Below the pieces are notes generated by a model. That model was given only the letters and a program-made list of their open reading frames with translations. It had not been told where the DNA came from and searched no databases. A program made the translations under genes and the position numbers. DNA of 64,000 nucleotides from Deinococcus radiotolerans (lineage in GTDB: Bacteria > Deinococcota > Deinococci > Deinococcales > Deinococcaceae): contig NZ_BMPE01000004.1 in the NCBI RefSeq assembly GCF_014647435.1, positions 62,001 through 126,000 on the forward strand. Reading direction: 5' to 3'. This document shows positions 28,760 through 37,866 of the stretch, piece by piece (positions within the stretch are counted from its first letter, which is position 1; each line of letters begins with the position of its first letter).

Positions 28760-30925
28760 TTAGTGCAGCTGGGCGTCCCCGTCACGCGCCGCGCGGTCCA
28801 CGGACGTCTGAAGGGGCAGCGGGCCGTTCAGGTGCGGCGTCCACATGCTGGCCGGCCCCGGACGGCCCGTCAGGTACCCCTGCACCACCCCGCAGCCCAG
28901 GTCCCGCAGCACCTGCAACTGCCCGGGCGTCTCCACGCCCTCGACCACCACCGACAGGTTCAGGCTGCGCCCCAGGCTGATCAGGGCACTCACGACGCGC
29001 TGCTCGATGGGCGACTCGGCCAGACCCGTAATGAGCGACCGGTCCAGCTTCAACTCGTTCAGCGGCAGCTGCAGCAGCGTACTCACCGAGGACTGCCCGG
29101 TCCCGAAATCATCCAGCGAGAGCTGCACGCCCAGAGCCTGCAGCTGCGCCAGTTGCCGCGCGGCGCGCTGCAGGTCCTGCACGGTCAGCCGCTCCGTGAC
29201 CTCCAGCTTCAGCTGCCCGCCGTCCAGGCCGTGCCGGCGCAGCGTCGCGTGAACCTGCTGCGTGAAGTCCTCCTGCGCGACCTCCAGCGCCGAGACGTTC
29301 ACCGCGATCGGTACGCGCAGGCCCCACGCGGCCGCCTGACGGCACGCCTCGTTCAGCACCCACGCGCCCAGCTCGCCGATCAGCCCGGCCTCCTCGGCCA
29401 GGGGAATGAACCGCGCCGGGGACACCAGCCCCAGCTGCGTGTCCGTCCAGCGGACCAGCGCCTCGAAGCCCAGTAGCTGCCCCGTCCGGACGTCCACCTG
29501 CGGCTGGTAGTGCAGGTGCAGCCCGCCCTGCTGCAAGGCCAGCCGCAGCCGGGTTTCCAGGTGCAGCTGACCGTGCACGGCCACGTCCAGGGAGGACCGG
29601 AACACCTGCACGCCGTTCTTCCCTTCCCGGCGCGCCTGCGTCATCGCCAGGTCCGCCTGCCGCAGCAGGTTCGCGGGCAGGCTGCTGTCCGGCGGGCTGA
29701 CGGCCACGCCCACGCTGCACCGCACGTTCACCGGCTGGCCGTCCACGTGGACGGGGCGGGACAGCGTGGCCTGCAGGCGCCGCGCCACGCTCAGCGCCTC
29801 GGCCCGGCCGCCCACGTCGGGCAGCAGCACCAGGAACTCGTCGCCGCCCAGGCGCGCCACGGTGTCCGCGGGCCGCACGGCGTCCCGCAGGCGGCGCGCC
29901 ACCTCGCGCAGCACCTCGTCGCCCACCGCGTGGCCCAGCGCGTCGTTCACACGCCGGAACCCGTCAAGGTTCAGGGCAATGACGGCCAGCGCCCGCTCGT
30001 CACGCTCCAGGCGCCGCAGTTCCACCTGCAGGCGGTCCAGGAGCAGCGCGCGGTTGGGCAGGCCGGTCAGCGCGTCGTGCTGCGACTCGTGGGCCAGCTG
30101 CGCGGCGAGCGTCCTCAGCTGCTCCTCGGTCCGCCTGCGCTCCCGGACGTCCCGGTCCTGCCCCAGGATCAGTTCGCGCCCGCCGACCGTCACGACGCTG
30201 CTGGCACTCTCGATCGGGAAGACGGTCCCGTCCCGGTGCAGGTGCGACCCCTCGCCGCGCACGTGCCGCTCCTCGCGCAGCCAGACCAGCAGGTCCGGGC
30301 CGTCCTCGGCCATCATGGGGTACGGGTGCAGCAGATCAATGGACTGCCCGATCAGTTCGCTCCGGGCGTAGCCGTTCATGCGGCCGAACGCGTCATTGCA
30401 GTCCACGATCCGCCACGGGACGTGCGGGTCGTTCGGGTCGATCAGGACCACGCCGTCCGCCAGCTGCTCGAACAGCGCCCGGAACCGCTCCTCGCTCTCC
30501 TGCCGGGCGCGGCGTTCGGCGCGCTCCGGCGTGACGTCCACGCCGGTCGCCACGACCAGCGCCACCCGGCCGCGCGCGTCCAGCAGCGCCGTGTTCGACC
30601 ACAGGATGTACCGCAGTTCGCCGCTGCGGGTCCGCCAGTGGTTCTCATGCCGGTTCGGGTAGTCCCCGGCCGTCAGGGCCCCGAAGGCCTGCATGACGCC
30701 CTCCACCTCGGGCTCAGGCAACACGAAGGGCCACAGCACCTCGCCGCGCAGCTCCTCGAACCGGAAACCGGACAGCCGCTCGGCCGCCGGGTTGAACCGC
30801 ACCACCCGCCCCTGCGGGTCCAGCACGACCACCAGCGTGTCCGTGATCTCCAGGACTGCCTCGGCCAGGCCCGCGCCGCCCGGCTGGGTGGCGGACGTGA
30901 TCGCGGCGGTCAGGCGACTCAGCAT
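28760..30925 (-). CDS. PAS-PAS-GGDEF-EAL cyclic-di-GMP signalling protein
   Basis: 721 residues, soluble. Two PAS domains (about 20-140 and 150-270), a diguanylate cyclase domain with intact GGDEF (ARLGGDEFLVLLP) near 370, and a phosphodiesterase domain with intact EAL (LLGFEALVRW) near 490 plus DDFGTGQSSVSTLL. Both catalytic signatures are complete, so the protein could make and break c-di-GMP; which dominates cannot be read. ATG 30925 stands six bases behind TAGCCT (leaderless). Confidence 0.93.
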   Translation of the reverse strand: MLSRLTAAITSATQPGGAGLAEAVLEITDTLVVVLDPQGRVVRFNPAAERLSGFRFEELRGEVLWPFVLPEPEVEGVMQAFGALTAGDYPNRHENHWRTRSGELRYILWSNTALLDARGRVALVVATGVDVTPERAERRARQESEERFRALFEQLADGVVLIDPNDPHVPWRIVDCNDAFGRMNGYARSELIGQSIDLLHPYPMMAEDGPDLLVWLREERHVRGEGSHLHRDGTVFPIESASSVVTVGGRELILGQDRDVRERRRTEEQLRTLAAQLAHESQHDALTGLPNRALLLDRLQVELRRLERDERALAVIALNLDGFRRVNDALGHAVGDEVLREVARRLRDAVRPADTVARLGGDEFLVLLPDVGGRAEALSVARRLQATLSRPVHVDGQPVNVRCSVGVAVSPPDSSLPANLLRQADLAMTQARREGKNGVQVFRSSLDVAVHGQLHLETRLRLALQQGGLHLHYQPQVDVRTGQLLGFEALVRWTDTQLGLVSPARFIPLAEEAGLIGELGAWVLNEACRQAAAWGLRVPIAVNVSALEVAQEDFTQQVHATLRRHGLDGGQLKLEVTERLTVQDLQRAARQLAQLQALGVQLSLDDFGTGQSSVSTLLQLPLNELKLDRSLITGLAESPIEQRVVSALISLGRSLNLSVVVEGVETPGQLQVLRDLGCGVVQGYLTGRPGPASMWTPHLNGPLPLQTSVDRAARDGDAQLH

Positions 30926-30985
30926 GCCCGCAGGCTACGGACCCTCGCCTCACAGAAGCTTGACCTGCGCCTGCGTGAACGGGTC

Positions 30986-31447
30986 TTAATCCAGAGGGCG
31001 ATCCCCGCGGCGCCGCGCCCCGGCTCTGCCCAGCGCGCCAGTGCTCCTCAGGGCGCCGGTGCTCCATAGCGCCCACGCCACCAGCAGCGGCTGGAAGAGC
31101 AGCCGGACCAGGCGCTTACGGTCCGTGTCCAGGCCGAAGGCACTCTGGCGCGACACGTACTGCGAGACGTTCCCCGGGAAGATCGCCACGAAGAAGGCTG
31201 CCAGCGCCAGCCCCACCTGCCTCCGCCGCGCGCCGGAGAGCATCGCCAGGCCGAAGGCGATCTCGGCGGCGCCGGAGGCCAGTACCACCGCGTCCTTGTT
31301 CACGGGCAACCAGGTCGGCACCTGCGCCTGAAATGCCTGCCGCTGGAAACTCAGGTGACCCACGCCCGCCAGAGTCATGAAGGCCCCCAGCAGCACGCGC
31401 GCCGCTGAACGGGAAGCGGAGGTGGAGGCACCGGCGGACGTCGTCAT
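30986..31447 (-). CDS. DoxX-family membrane protein
   Basis: 153 residues with four hydrophobic helices and the DoxX-like pattern RVLLGAFMTLAGVGHL and SGAAEIAFGLAML. DoxX proteins are small membrane proteins linked in some bacteria to redox defence. Start ATG 31447 lies six bases behind TACCGT (leaderless); an upstream in-frame start at 31495 is rejected. Divergent from the ferredoxin gene. Confidence 0.8.
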   Translation of the reverse strand: MTTSAGASTSASRSAARVLLGAFMTLAGVGHLSFQRQAFQAQVPTWLPVNKDAVVLASGAAEIAFGLAMLSGARRRQVGLALAAFFVAIFPGNVSQYVSRQSAFGLDTDRKRLVRLLFQPLLVAWALWSTGALRSTGALGRAGARRRGDRPLD

Positions 31448-31551
31448 GCGCCCACGGTACGCAGCGCCAGAGGGCCGCGCGTGACAGCCGCCCACGGGAA
31501 GCCTTGACCAAAGTCATGGCCGCGCGGGGCGTGGCGCGTCAGCCTGCGGGC

Positions 31552-31782
31552 ATGAGTTACGCGATCACTTCCCGCTGCGCGGGCGTCCGGGACGGCGCCT
31601 GCCTGGACGTCTGCCCCATCGCCTGCATTCACGACGCCGGGGATCAGTTCGTGATTCACCCGGACGAGTGCATTGACTGCGGCGCGTGCGCGACCGCCTG
31701 CCCCGTGCAGGCCATTGTGGAGGGCCACGAGGCGCCGGGCGCCCTGGCCTACGCGCGCGCCGCGCTGCACCTGACGCCCTGA
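31552..31782 (+). CDS. 7Fe-type ferredoxin
   Basis: 76 residues. The first cluster motif is C-x7-C-x3-CP (CAGVRDGACLDVCP), the second CIDCGACATACP, the arrangement of [3Fe-4S][4Fe-4S] ferredoxins of Thermus and actinobacteria. It carries electrons in the cytosol; partner unknown. The chosen start gives the usual MSYAIT N-terminus; an in-frame ATG at 31504 would add 16 unlikely residues. A Crp/Fnr regulator follows 38 bases downstream. Confidence 0.92.
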   Translation: MSYAITSRCAGVRDGACLDVCPIACIHDAGDQFVIHPDECIDCGACATACPVQAIVEGHEAPGALAYARAALHLTP

Positions 31783-31820
31783 GCGCCCCGCCCGGGCCGG
31801 CCTGTGCCAGCATCAGGGCC

Positions 31821-32471
31821 GTGACGACGCTGGACTCCCTGCGGAGCGCCCCGCTGCTGCGCTGCGCCGCGCCGGGCACCCTGGCGCAGCTGGCCGCTCA
31901 GGCCACGCCGTGGCCGCTGCCGCGCGGCGGCGCGTTGTGGCGCTGCGGGGCCCCGGTGAGCGCCGCGTTCCTGCTGCTGAGTGGCGAGGTGCGCCTGACC
32001 CGCCCCCAGCCGGGCGGGCGCAGCCTGAGCTGGCCGGTGCGCCGCGCGGGTGAGCTGCTGGGCCTGCGGGACGTGCTGGGCACCGCCGGGACCTTCGCCG
32101 AGGACGCCGTGGGCAGCGCGGACCACTGTGACCTGCTGACCCTACCCAGCCCACTGCTGCGGCAGCTGATCCTGCGCGACCCGGCCCTGACCGGCGCGGC
32201 CCTGACGCTGCTGGCCGACCAGACCCGCAGCGCCGAGGCCCGACTGGACCTGCTGAGCGCCCCGGTGCACGCGCGCCTGATCACGTACCTTCTGGAGCGC
32301 GGGCCGCATGTCCTGCCGACCAACTCGGCGCTGGCCGGGCAGCTGGGGACCGTGCCGGAACTGGTCAGCCGTCACCTGGGGGACCTGTACCGTCAGGGGC
32401 TGATCGGGCTGCGCCGCCGGGAGATCGTGACGCTCGATGAGGCCGGGCTGCGCCGCCGCCTGCCGGGCTGA
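31821..32471 (+). CDS. Crp/Fnr-family transcriptional regulator
   Basis: 216 residues from GTG 31821. N-terminal cyclic-nucleotide-binding-like beta barrel (about 10-120, with LWRCGAPVSAAFLLLSGEVRL), a dimer helix, and a C-terminal helix-turn-helix (LAGQLGTVPELVSRHLGDLYRQGLI). No N-terminal Fe-S cysteine cluster of the FNR kind is apparent, and the cAMP-contact pattern is not clear, so the signal is unknown. Position behind a ferredoxin and near DoxX hints at redox control. Confidence 0.85.
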   Translation: MTTLDSLRSAPLLRCAAPGTLAQLAAQATPWPLPRGGALWRCGAPVSAAFLLLSGEVRLTRPQPGGRSLSWPVRRAGELLGLRDVLGTAGTFAEDAVGSADHCDLLTLPSPLLRQLILRDPALTGAALTLLADQTRSAEARLDLLSAPVHARLITYLLERGPHVLPTNSALAGQLGTVPELVSRHLGDLYRQGLIGLRRREIVTLDEAGLRRRLPG

Positions 32472-32529
32472 GGGTGGCACGCGAACGCGGCCCCCACCGT
32501 CCGGCAGGGACCGCGCGGACCACGGTGAC

Positions 32530-32889
32530 CTAGAGCGTGCCCTTGAGGGTCGTAGCGACCTTGAAGCGCACCTTCTTCCCGGCGGGAATGGTGATGCGTT
32601 CGCTGGTACCGGGGCGCACGCCGGTGCGGGCGGCGGTCTGCGTGACGCTCAGCGTGCCCAGGCCGGGCATGCCGACGCTGCTGCCGCTGCGCAGGGCGTC
32701 CACGATGCAGTCGATGACGGTGGCGACGGCGTCTCCGGCCTGCTTCTTGTTCAGGCTGGTCTTGTCCGCGACCATGTCGATGATCTGCGTCTTGGCGATC
32801 TTCCCGGCTTCGGCTTTCGGGGCGGGCTTGGCCGCGCCTTTCTTGGCGGGGGCGGGTTTCTTCGCGGCGGGTTTGGTGCTCTTGGCCAT
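32530..32889 (-). CDS. hup: HU-family nucleoid protein with lysine-rich tail
   Basis: 119 residues. A 30-residue Lys/Ala/Pro-rich N-terminal tail ([20 protein letters not shown]) precedes a standard HU fold ([52 protein letters not shown]). The tail is typical of Deinococcus HU and resembles eukaryotic histone tails in composition. GGAGG before ATG 32889; the promoter is at 32959-32986. It binds and compacts the chromosome. Confidence 0.95.
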   Translation of the reverse strand: MAKSTKPAAKKPAPAKKGAAKPAPKAEAGKIAKTQIIDMVADKTSLNKKQAGDAVATVIDCIVDALRSGSSVGMPGLGTLSVTQTAARTGVRPGTSERITIPAGKKVRFKVATTLKGTL

Positions 32890-32958
32890 ACGTGCAACCT
32901 CCGGGAGTGGACTGCGAGCGGCACAGGGCGTACGCAATTGAATTGTGGGCTCAGGCGC

Positions 32959-32986
32959 ACAGTAACACAGCTGCGCCGGGCGTCAA
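32959..32986 (-). promoter_or_regulatory. Promoter of the HU gene
   Basis: Minus strand: -35 TTGACG (32981-32986), 16-base spacer, -10 TACTGT (32959-32964). The leader is about 65 bases with GGAGG before the ATG, so this abundant protein is not leaderless. Confidence 0.65.
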
Positions 32987-33099
32987 GAGGGGCTGGAGGT
33001 GCGCCCAGCGGGGGTGCAGCCCCGGCTGGGTGGGACAGGGGCACGCGGCCCGGCTGCTCCGGACCGCGGGTCAGCGTGTGGTGGGGTGCGGGCGGGTCC

Positions 33100-33831
33100 T
33101 TACAGGGTGCCCTGGGGTGCACGCAGCGTCAGGGTCCGCGCCCGGGCGCTCAGGGCGTCGAAGGTCCACAGGCGCCCGCGCAGGGGCTCGCCCACGCCGC
33201 CCAGCACCTTCAGGGCCTCCAGGGCCATGAGCTGCCCGGTCAGGGCGGGCACCGGGCCCAGCACGCCGGCCTCGTCGCAGCTGAGGTCATCGCCGGGTTC
33301 GGGGAACACGTCGCGCAGGCCCGCGTGGGGGCCGAACACGCTGACCATGCCGGTCGTGCCGCTGGCCGCGCCCCAGATCCACTCGCGGCCCTGCGCGGCG
33401 CAGGTGTCGGCGATCAGGTAGCGGGTCTCGAAGTTGTCGGTGGCGTCCACCAGCAGCGTCACGCCCGCAAGGAGCTGCGGGAGGGTGGCGGCCGTGACGC
33501 GCGGCGCCACGCGCACCCGCACGAACGGGTTGATGTTCTGGGCGCGCGCGGCGGCCAGTTCGGCCTTGGGGCGGCCCACGTCGGGCGTGGCGTACAGCGT
33601 CTGGCGGTGCAGGTTGCTGAGGTCCACGCGGTCATCGTCCGCGACGGTCAGGGTGCCCACGCCCGCCCCGGCGAGGCTGGCGATCACGGGGCTGCCCAGC
33701 CCACCCGCGCCGACGACTAGCACGTGCGCGGCCCGCACGCGTTCCTGCGCGCCGGCGTCCAGCCACTCGGGGACCAGCAGCGCGCGCGAGTAGCGGCGCA
33801 GTTCCGGGCGGGTCAGGGGCCGGGCAGACAT
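33100..33831 (-). CDS. MoeB/ThiF/HesA-family adenylyltransferase
   Basis: 243 residues, an E1-like enzyme that adenylates the C-terminus of a sulfur-carrier protein (MoaD or ThiS). ATP-binding VVGAGGLGSPVIASLAG, the VDLSNLHRQTLY arginine motif, and DATDNFETRYLIADTC are all present. The paired zinc CxxC motifs common in MoeB are absent here. Whether it serves molybdopterin or thiamine synthesis cannot be told. ATG 33831 is six bases behind TACACT (leaderless); divergent from the PlsY-like gene. Confidence 0.88.
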   Translation of the reverse strand: MSARPLTRPELRRYSRALLVPEWLDAGAQERVRAAHVLVVGAGGLGSPVIASLAGAGVGTLTVADDDRVDLSNLHRQTLYATPDVGRPKAELAAARAQNINPFVRVRVAPRVTAATLPQLLAGVTLLVDATDNFETRYLIADTCAAQGREWIWGAASGTTGMVSVFGPHAGLRDVFPEPGDDLSCDEAGVLGPVPALTGQLMALEALKVLGGVGEPLRGRLWTFDALSARARTLTLRAPQGTL

Positions 33832-33878
33832 GCGGGCAGTGTAGCGGGCGCGGAGCGGCGCTCTAGAATGCCCGGCGT

Positions 33879-34484
33879 ATGCCTGACCTGTCCGCGACGC
33901 TGCCGCCCGTGCCCACGCTGCTCGTGACGGCTGCGGCGTTCCTGCTGGGCTCGCTGGTGAGTGGCGTGCTGTACTCGCGCGCGCGCGGCGCGGACATCCG
34001 CGACCGGGACCTGCCGGGCGGGAGCGGCACGTGGCGGCAGTTCGGGCGGGGCGCGGCGGCGCTGGTGACCGCCGGCGACATCCTGAAGGGGGTGCTGGCG
34101 GCGCTGCTGGCGCGCGCGGTCGTCCCGCAGGGCGGCGAGGCGCTCGCGGCGCTGGTGACGGGCGCGGTCGTGGCCGGGCACTGCTACCCTGCGTTCTTCG
34201 GCTTCCGGGGCGGCGGGGGCATCGCGCCGCTGCTGGGCGCGCTGCTGGTGTTCGCGCCGGGCGTGCTGCTGGCCCTGCTGCTCACGGCCGCCGTGGTCAT
34301 TCCCACGTACAAGGCGACCCTGCAAGCCCGGCTGAAACTGAATGCCGTGCCGTTCACGACGGCCGTGGCGGTCCCGGTGGGTCTGCTGGTGGGGGCGCTG
34401 ACCGGGGGCTTCTGGCCGCTGCTGGCGGGCGGCGTGGTGATGGCCGTGCGGGCCGCGCACCTGCTGCGCCTGGAGCGCGCGTGA
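33879..34484 (+). CDS. PlsY-like glycerol-3-phosphate acyltransferase family protein (divergent)
   Basis: 201 residues, about five membrane helices. Recognisable PlsY framework: LLGSLVSGVLYSRARG, DILKG, and GHCYPAFFGFRGG. Two catalytic blocks are altered: the usual GATN sequence is GTWRQFG, and the conserved lysine in FRGGKG is glycine (FRGGGGIA). It may have a different acyl acceptor or be inactive; a true PlsY probably exists elsewhere. A TAGAAT -10 ends nine bases before the ATG. Its stop overlaps the GTG of the next gene. Confidence 0.7.
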   Translation: MPDLSATLPPVPTLLVTAAAFLLGSLVSGVLYSRARGADIRDRDLPGGSGTWRQFGRGAAALVTAGDILKGVLAALLARAVVPQGGEALAALVTGAVVAGHCYPAFFGFRGGGGIAPLLGALLVFAPGVLLALLLTAAVVIPTYKATLQARLKLNAVPFTTAVAVPVGLLVGALTGGFWPLLAGGVVMAVRAAHLLRLERA

Positions 34485-36583
34485 ACCGCCGCGGCCGGGC
34501 GTGGCGGGCCGGGCTGGCCACGCTGACCCTGCTGGGCGCCGTGGCGGGCGCGACGACCACGCTGGAGGGCCGCACGCTGCGCCACGAGGGCAGCCGCGTG
34601 TGGCAGCGGACCCTGCCGGACGCGCTGGGCCCCCTGACCGGCCCGCTGGAGGTCGGCAACGTCGTGCTGGTGGGCGCGGGCCCTGCCGTGTACGCCCTGG
34701 GGGCGGGGGGCGTAATGACAGGCCGCGCGGACCTGCCGGGCGTCGTGAGCAGCCTGGACGCGGGCGGGGGCGTGGTGACGGTGTCCACCGCGCTGGGCGG
34801 CGTCACCGAGCGCTTCACACTGAATGTGCAGGGCGGCGCCCTGAGTGCCGAGGAGCGCGTGGTGCTGCCACCCGACCCGGTGGTGACCGGACACCTGGCC
34901 AGCGTGGCGGATCAGGTGCCCGCCGCGCAGCTGGGCGCCGCGGCCCGCCTGGACCCCCTCAACCCGTTCCTGGCGCTGCGGCTGGCGCGGGCGCAGCGCG
35001 ACCCGTACGCGGCCCTGAGCCTGGTGCGCCGCAGCCTGAGCGGGCCGCTGCCGTTCCCGGCCTGGGTGCAGCTGGCGACCCGGCTGGACGCGGCGGGCTT
35101 CCCGGCCGCCGCGGACCTCGCGCTGGCACAGGCGCAGGAGGACGCCGCGGCCCGCGGAATTGACCCGGAGGTTCCGGTCAGCCGCGCGGCGCTGGGCGCG
35201 TACGGGAATCCCAGCGGGTACGTGGGCACGCTGCTCGCGCAGGGCCGCGTGGACCGCGCAGGCGTGTGGATGACGTACCTGCGGGACCTGCACCCCCGCT
35301 TCCAGGGAGGCGGGGCGCTGTACGAGCGGTACGCGCGGACACTGGACGCCCAGGGGCGCGAGGGGGAAGCGGCGGAGTGGCGGCAGTTTGCGCGTTCGCT
35401 GCGCAGCGGCACGCTGTACAACCTGGGCCTGGAGGGCCTGGGACCCGTGCGGGACGCGGCCAGGCTGGCCAGCCTGGCCCTGGGGCTGGCGCTGCTGGCG
35501 GCGCTGGTGACGCTGGCGCTGCGGGCGTTCCCGGCCCAGGCGGAGGACACCCGCGCCCTGGGGGGCCGGTACCGGTCGTGGCTGCGGCGGCCGCTGGCGC
35601 GGGCGCGGCGGGTGTTCGTGGCGTACGCGTCCCCCAGTGAGCGCCTGACCGTGACGCTGCTGGCCCTGGCGCTGCTGGGCACGCTGGGCGGCGTGCAGTG
35701 GGCGAACCTGGCGGGCGCGGCGCTGCGCTCGCCGGTGCTGTCCAGTGGCACGTACGGGGGCGGGTGGTGGAACGCGCAGCTGGACAGCGTCAGCCTGCGT
35801 CCCGGGCCGGACGCGGCGCTGCTGACGGCGCTGGGCGCGCAGCTGGACGGCGAGGACACCCGCGCCCGCGAGCTGTACACCTCGGCGTTGCCGGAGGCGT
35901 GCGCGCGCAACAACCTGGGCGTGATCGCGCAGGTGCGCGGGGACGCCCCACAGGCCCGGGACCTGTTCCGTACGGCGCTGGCGGCGCAGCCGGACCTGAT
36001 GGCTGCGGCGTTCAACCTGGGCCTGAAGCCCTCGTCGCCGGAGGCGAACTTCCAGCAGACGCTGCGGCCCGAGCAGCCCCGGCTGTGCTACCCGGATCAG
36101 CGCAGCCTGACGCGCGCGGTGACGGGCGACCTGAGCGTGACGCTGCGGGCCTCACTGCGCGCCCCGCTGGCCCTGCTGGACCCCTCGGCGGGCGGCTCGG
36201 CGCGGCTGGGGCTGGCCCTGCTGGGCGTGGGGGGCCTCGCGGCGCTGCTGGTGCTGTCGCTGCTGCTGCCGCGCACGCCGCTGCCCCTGGCGCGGTCGCG
36301 TCCGGCAGGTTTCCGGCTGCTGGGGCTGCTGCTGCCGGGCGCGTCCCTGCTGGACTCCCCGTGGGGTGGGGTGCTGCTGGGCGCATGGGGTCTGGTGCTG
36401 GCGGCCCTGTCGCCCTTGTCCGGCCTGGTGACCTTCGCGGGCCTGCCGCCGCTGGCAGAGGTGCGGACGCCGCTGCTGGTGGCGCTGGCCGTCACGTACG
36501 GGCTGAACACGCTGGCGTTCGTGCTGGCAGAGGTCCGGCAGGCGCGGCAGCTGAGCCGTGAGGGGCTGGCGGGGGGCAGCTGA
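34481..36583 (+). CDS. Large TPR-like membrane protein, function unknown
   Basis: 700 residues from GTG 34481, which overlaps the upstream stop (GTGA). Layout: signal peptide (about 1-25), an exported domain with a beta-propeller-like start (NVVLVGAGPAVYALGAGG), tetratricopeptide-like helices (about 140-310), two membrane helices near 330 and 390, a second TPR-like stretch (YTSALPEACARNNLGVIAQ, FRTALAAQPDLMAAAFNLG near 470-510), then four to five C-terminal helices. Coupled to the PlsY-like gene, so a joint envelope role is likely. No family recognised. Confidence 0.65.
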   Translation: MNRRGRAWRAGLATLTLLGAVAGATTTLEGRTLRHEGSRVWQRTLPDALGPLTGPLEVGNVVLVGAGPAVYALGAGGVMTGRADLPGVVSSLDAGGGVVTVSTALGGVTERFTLNVQGGALSAEERVVLPPDPVVTGHLASVADQVPAAQLGAAARLDPLNPFLALRLARAQRDPYAALSLVRRSLSGPLPFPAWVQLATRLDAAGFPAAADLALAQAQEDAAARGIDPEVPVSRAALGAYGNPSGYVGTLLAQGRVDRAGVWMTYLRDLHPRFQGGGALYERYARTLDAQGREGEAAEWRQFARSLRSGTLYNLGLEGLGPVRDAARLASLALGLALLAALVTLALRAFPAQAEDTRALGGRYRSWLRRPLARARRVFVAYASPSERLTVTLLALALLGTLGGVQWANLAGAALRSPVLSSGTYGGGWWNAQLDSVSLRPGPDAALLTALGAQLDGEDTRARELYTSALPEACARNNLGVIAQVRGDAPQARDLFRTALAAQPDLMAAAFNLGLKPSSPEANFQQTLRPEQPRLCYPDQRSLTRAVTGDLSVTLRASLRAPLALLDPSAGGSARLGLALLGVGGLAALLVLSLLLPRTPLPLARSRPAGFRLLGLLLPGASLLDSPWGGVLLGAWGLVLAALSPLSGLVTFAGLPPLAEVRTPLLVALAVTYGLNTLAFVLAEVRQARQLSREGLAGGS

Positions 36584-36632
36584 GCAGCGGGCCGTACCGT
36601 CTGCGTGGCGCGGGCCTGTTAGCCTGCCGGGC

Positions 36633-37199
36633 ATGAGGCTGGTGGTGGGGGTGTCGGGCGGCAGCGGCATGCCGTACGCGCAGGCGATCCTGCGGGCGCT
36701 GCGCGAACTGGACGTAGAGTCGCATCTGGTGGTCAGCAGCGGCGCCAAGCGGGTCATGACGGCCGAGTGCTCGGGGCCGCAGCTCTCGGACCTGACGGCG
36801 CTGGCGTCTTTCGTGCATGACGACCGGGATCTGGCGGCGGGCGTGGCGAGTGGCTCGTTCCGCACGGACGGGATGCTGGTGGTGCCGTGCAGCGCGGGGA
36901 CGCTGGCGAAGATCGCGCAGGGCTTCGCGGATAACCTGGTGGCGCGCGCGGCGCACGTGACCCTCAAGGAGCGGCGGCGGCTGGTGCTGGTGCTGCGTGA
37001 GGATCCGCTGCCGCGCCCGATGCTGCTGAACATGCTCGCCGCGCATGACGCGGGCGCCACCGTGATGACGGCCAGCGCGGGCTTCTATCACGCGCCGGGC
37101 AGCGTGGACGAACTGCTGCATTTCGTGACGGCGCGGGTGCTGGATCAGTTCGGGCTGGACGTGCCGGGCTTCCGCCGCTGGCGTGAGGATGGCGCATGA
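36633..37199 (+). CDS. ubiX: UbiX-like flavin prenyltransferase
   Basis: 188 residues. Makes prenylated FMN for UbiD-type decarboxylases. Shows GVSGGSGMPYA (flavin and prenyl phosphate binding), VPCSAGTLAKIAQGFADNL and LVLVLREDPLPRPML, all family hallmarks. ATG 36633 is seven bases behind TAGCCT (leaderless); the open frame upstream is unsupported. No ubiD is visible here. Its stop lies just before ispD. Confidence 0.93.
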   Translation: MRLVVGVSGGSGMPYAQAILRALRELDVESHLVVSSGAKRVMTAECSGPQLSDLTALASFVHDDRDLAAGVASGSFRTDGMLVVPCSAGTLAKIAQGFADNLVARAAHVTLKERRRLVLVLREDPLPRPMLLNMLAAHDAGATVMTASAGFYHAPGSVDELLHFVTARVLDQFGLDVPGFRRWREDGA

Positions 37200-37209
37200 G
37201 GGGCCGGGC

Positions 37210-37866
37210 GTGAGGGTCGCGGCGCTGATCCCGGCGGCGGGCTCCGGGACGCGGCTGGGCCTGGGCCCGAAGGCGTTCGTGGAGGTCGCGGGCCGCAGCC
37301 TGCTGGGCCGCAGCGCCGCCGCGCTGGCCCCGCACGTGGATGAGGTGCTGGTGGCCCTCCCGGCCGGGCTGGAACTGCCCGCTGACGTAACCGCGCGTAC
37401 GGTCACGGGCGGCGACACCCGGCAGACAAGCGTGCTGGCCCTGCTGCGCGCCACGGACGCCGAGGTGGTCCTCGTGCATGACGCGGCGCGGCCCTTCCTG
37501 CCGGGCGCGGTGGTGCGGGCGGTGATCGCCGCGGCACGTGAGATTGGCGCGGCGACGGCGGCACTCCCGGTGGCGGACACGCTGGTGCGGGCCGGTCCGG
37601 GCGGCGACTGGGGCACCCTCACCCCACGTGAGAGGCTGTGGGCGGTGCAGACCCCGCAGGGCTTCCGGCGCGACGTGCTGCTCGCGGCGCACGAGGCGGC
37701 GCTGACCGACGGGTTTGCCGCCACGGACGACGCGGGCCTGATCGCCCGCACGGGGGGCGCGGTGCGGCTGGTGCCGGGGGACGCGCGGCTGTTCAAGGTG
37801 ACCACGCCGGGCGACCTGGCCCTGGCACAGGCGCTGGCCCCGGTATGGGATGCTGGGGGGGCATGA
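37210..37866 (+). CDS. ispD: 2-C-methyl-D-erythritol 4-phosphate cytidylyltransferase
   Basis: 218 residues. Third step of the MEP isoprenoid pathway: joins MEP to CTP. N-terminal CTP-binding loop IPAAGSGTRLGLGPKAF, VLVHDAARPFL, and TPQGFRRDVLLAAH are diagnostic. Start uncertain: GTG 37210 gives the family-like N-terminus (MRVAALIPAAG) with GAGGGG upstream; ATG 37189 would overlap ubiX. Its stop overlaps the ATG of ispE (ATGA). Confidence 0.94.
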   Translation: MRVAALIPAAGSGTRLGLGPKAFVEVAGRSLLGRSAAALAPHVDEVLVALPAGLELPADVTARTVTGGDTRQTSVLALLRATDAEVVLVHDAARPFLPGAVVRAVIAAAREIGAATAALPVADTLVRAGPGGDWGTLTPRERLWAVQTPQGFRRDVLLAAHEAALTDGFAATDDAGLIARTGGAVRLVPGDARLFKVTTPGDLALAQALAPVWDAGGA

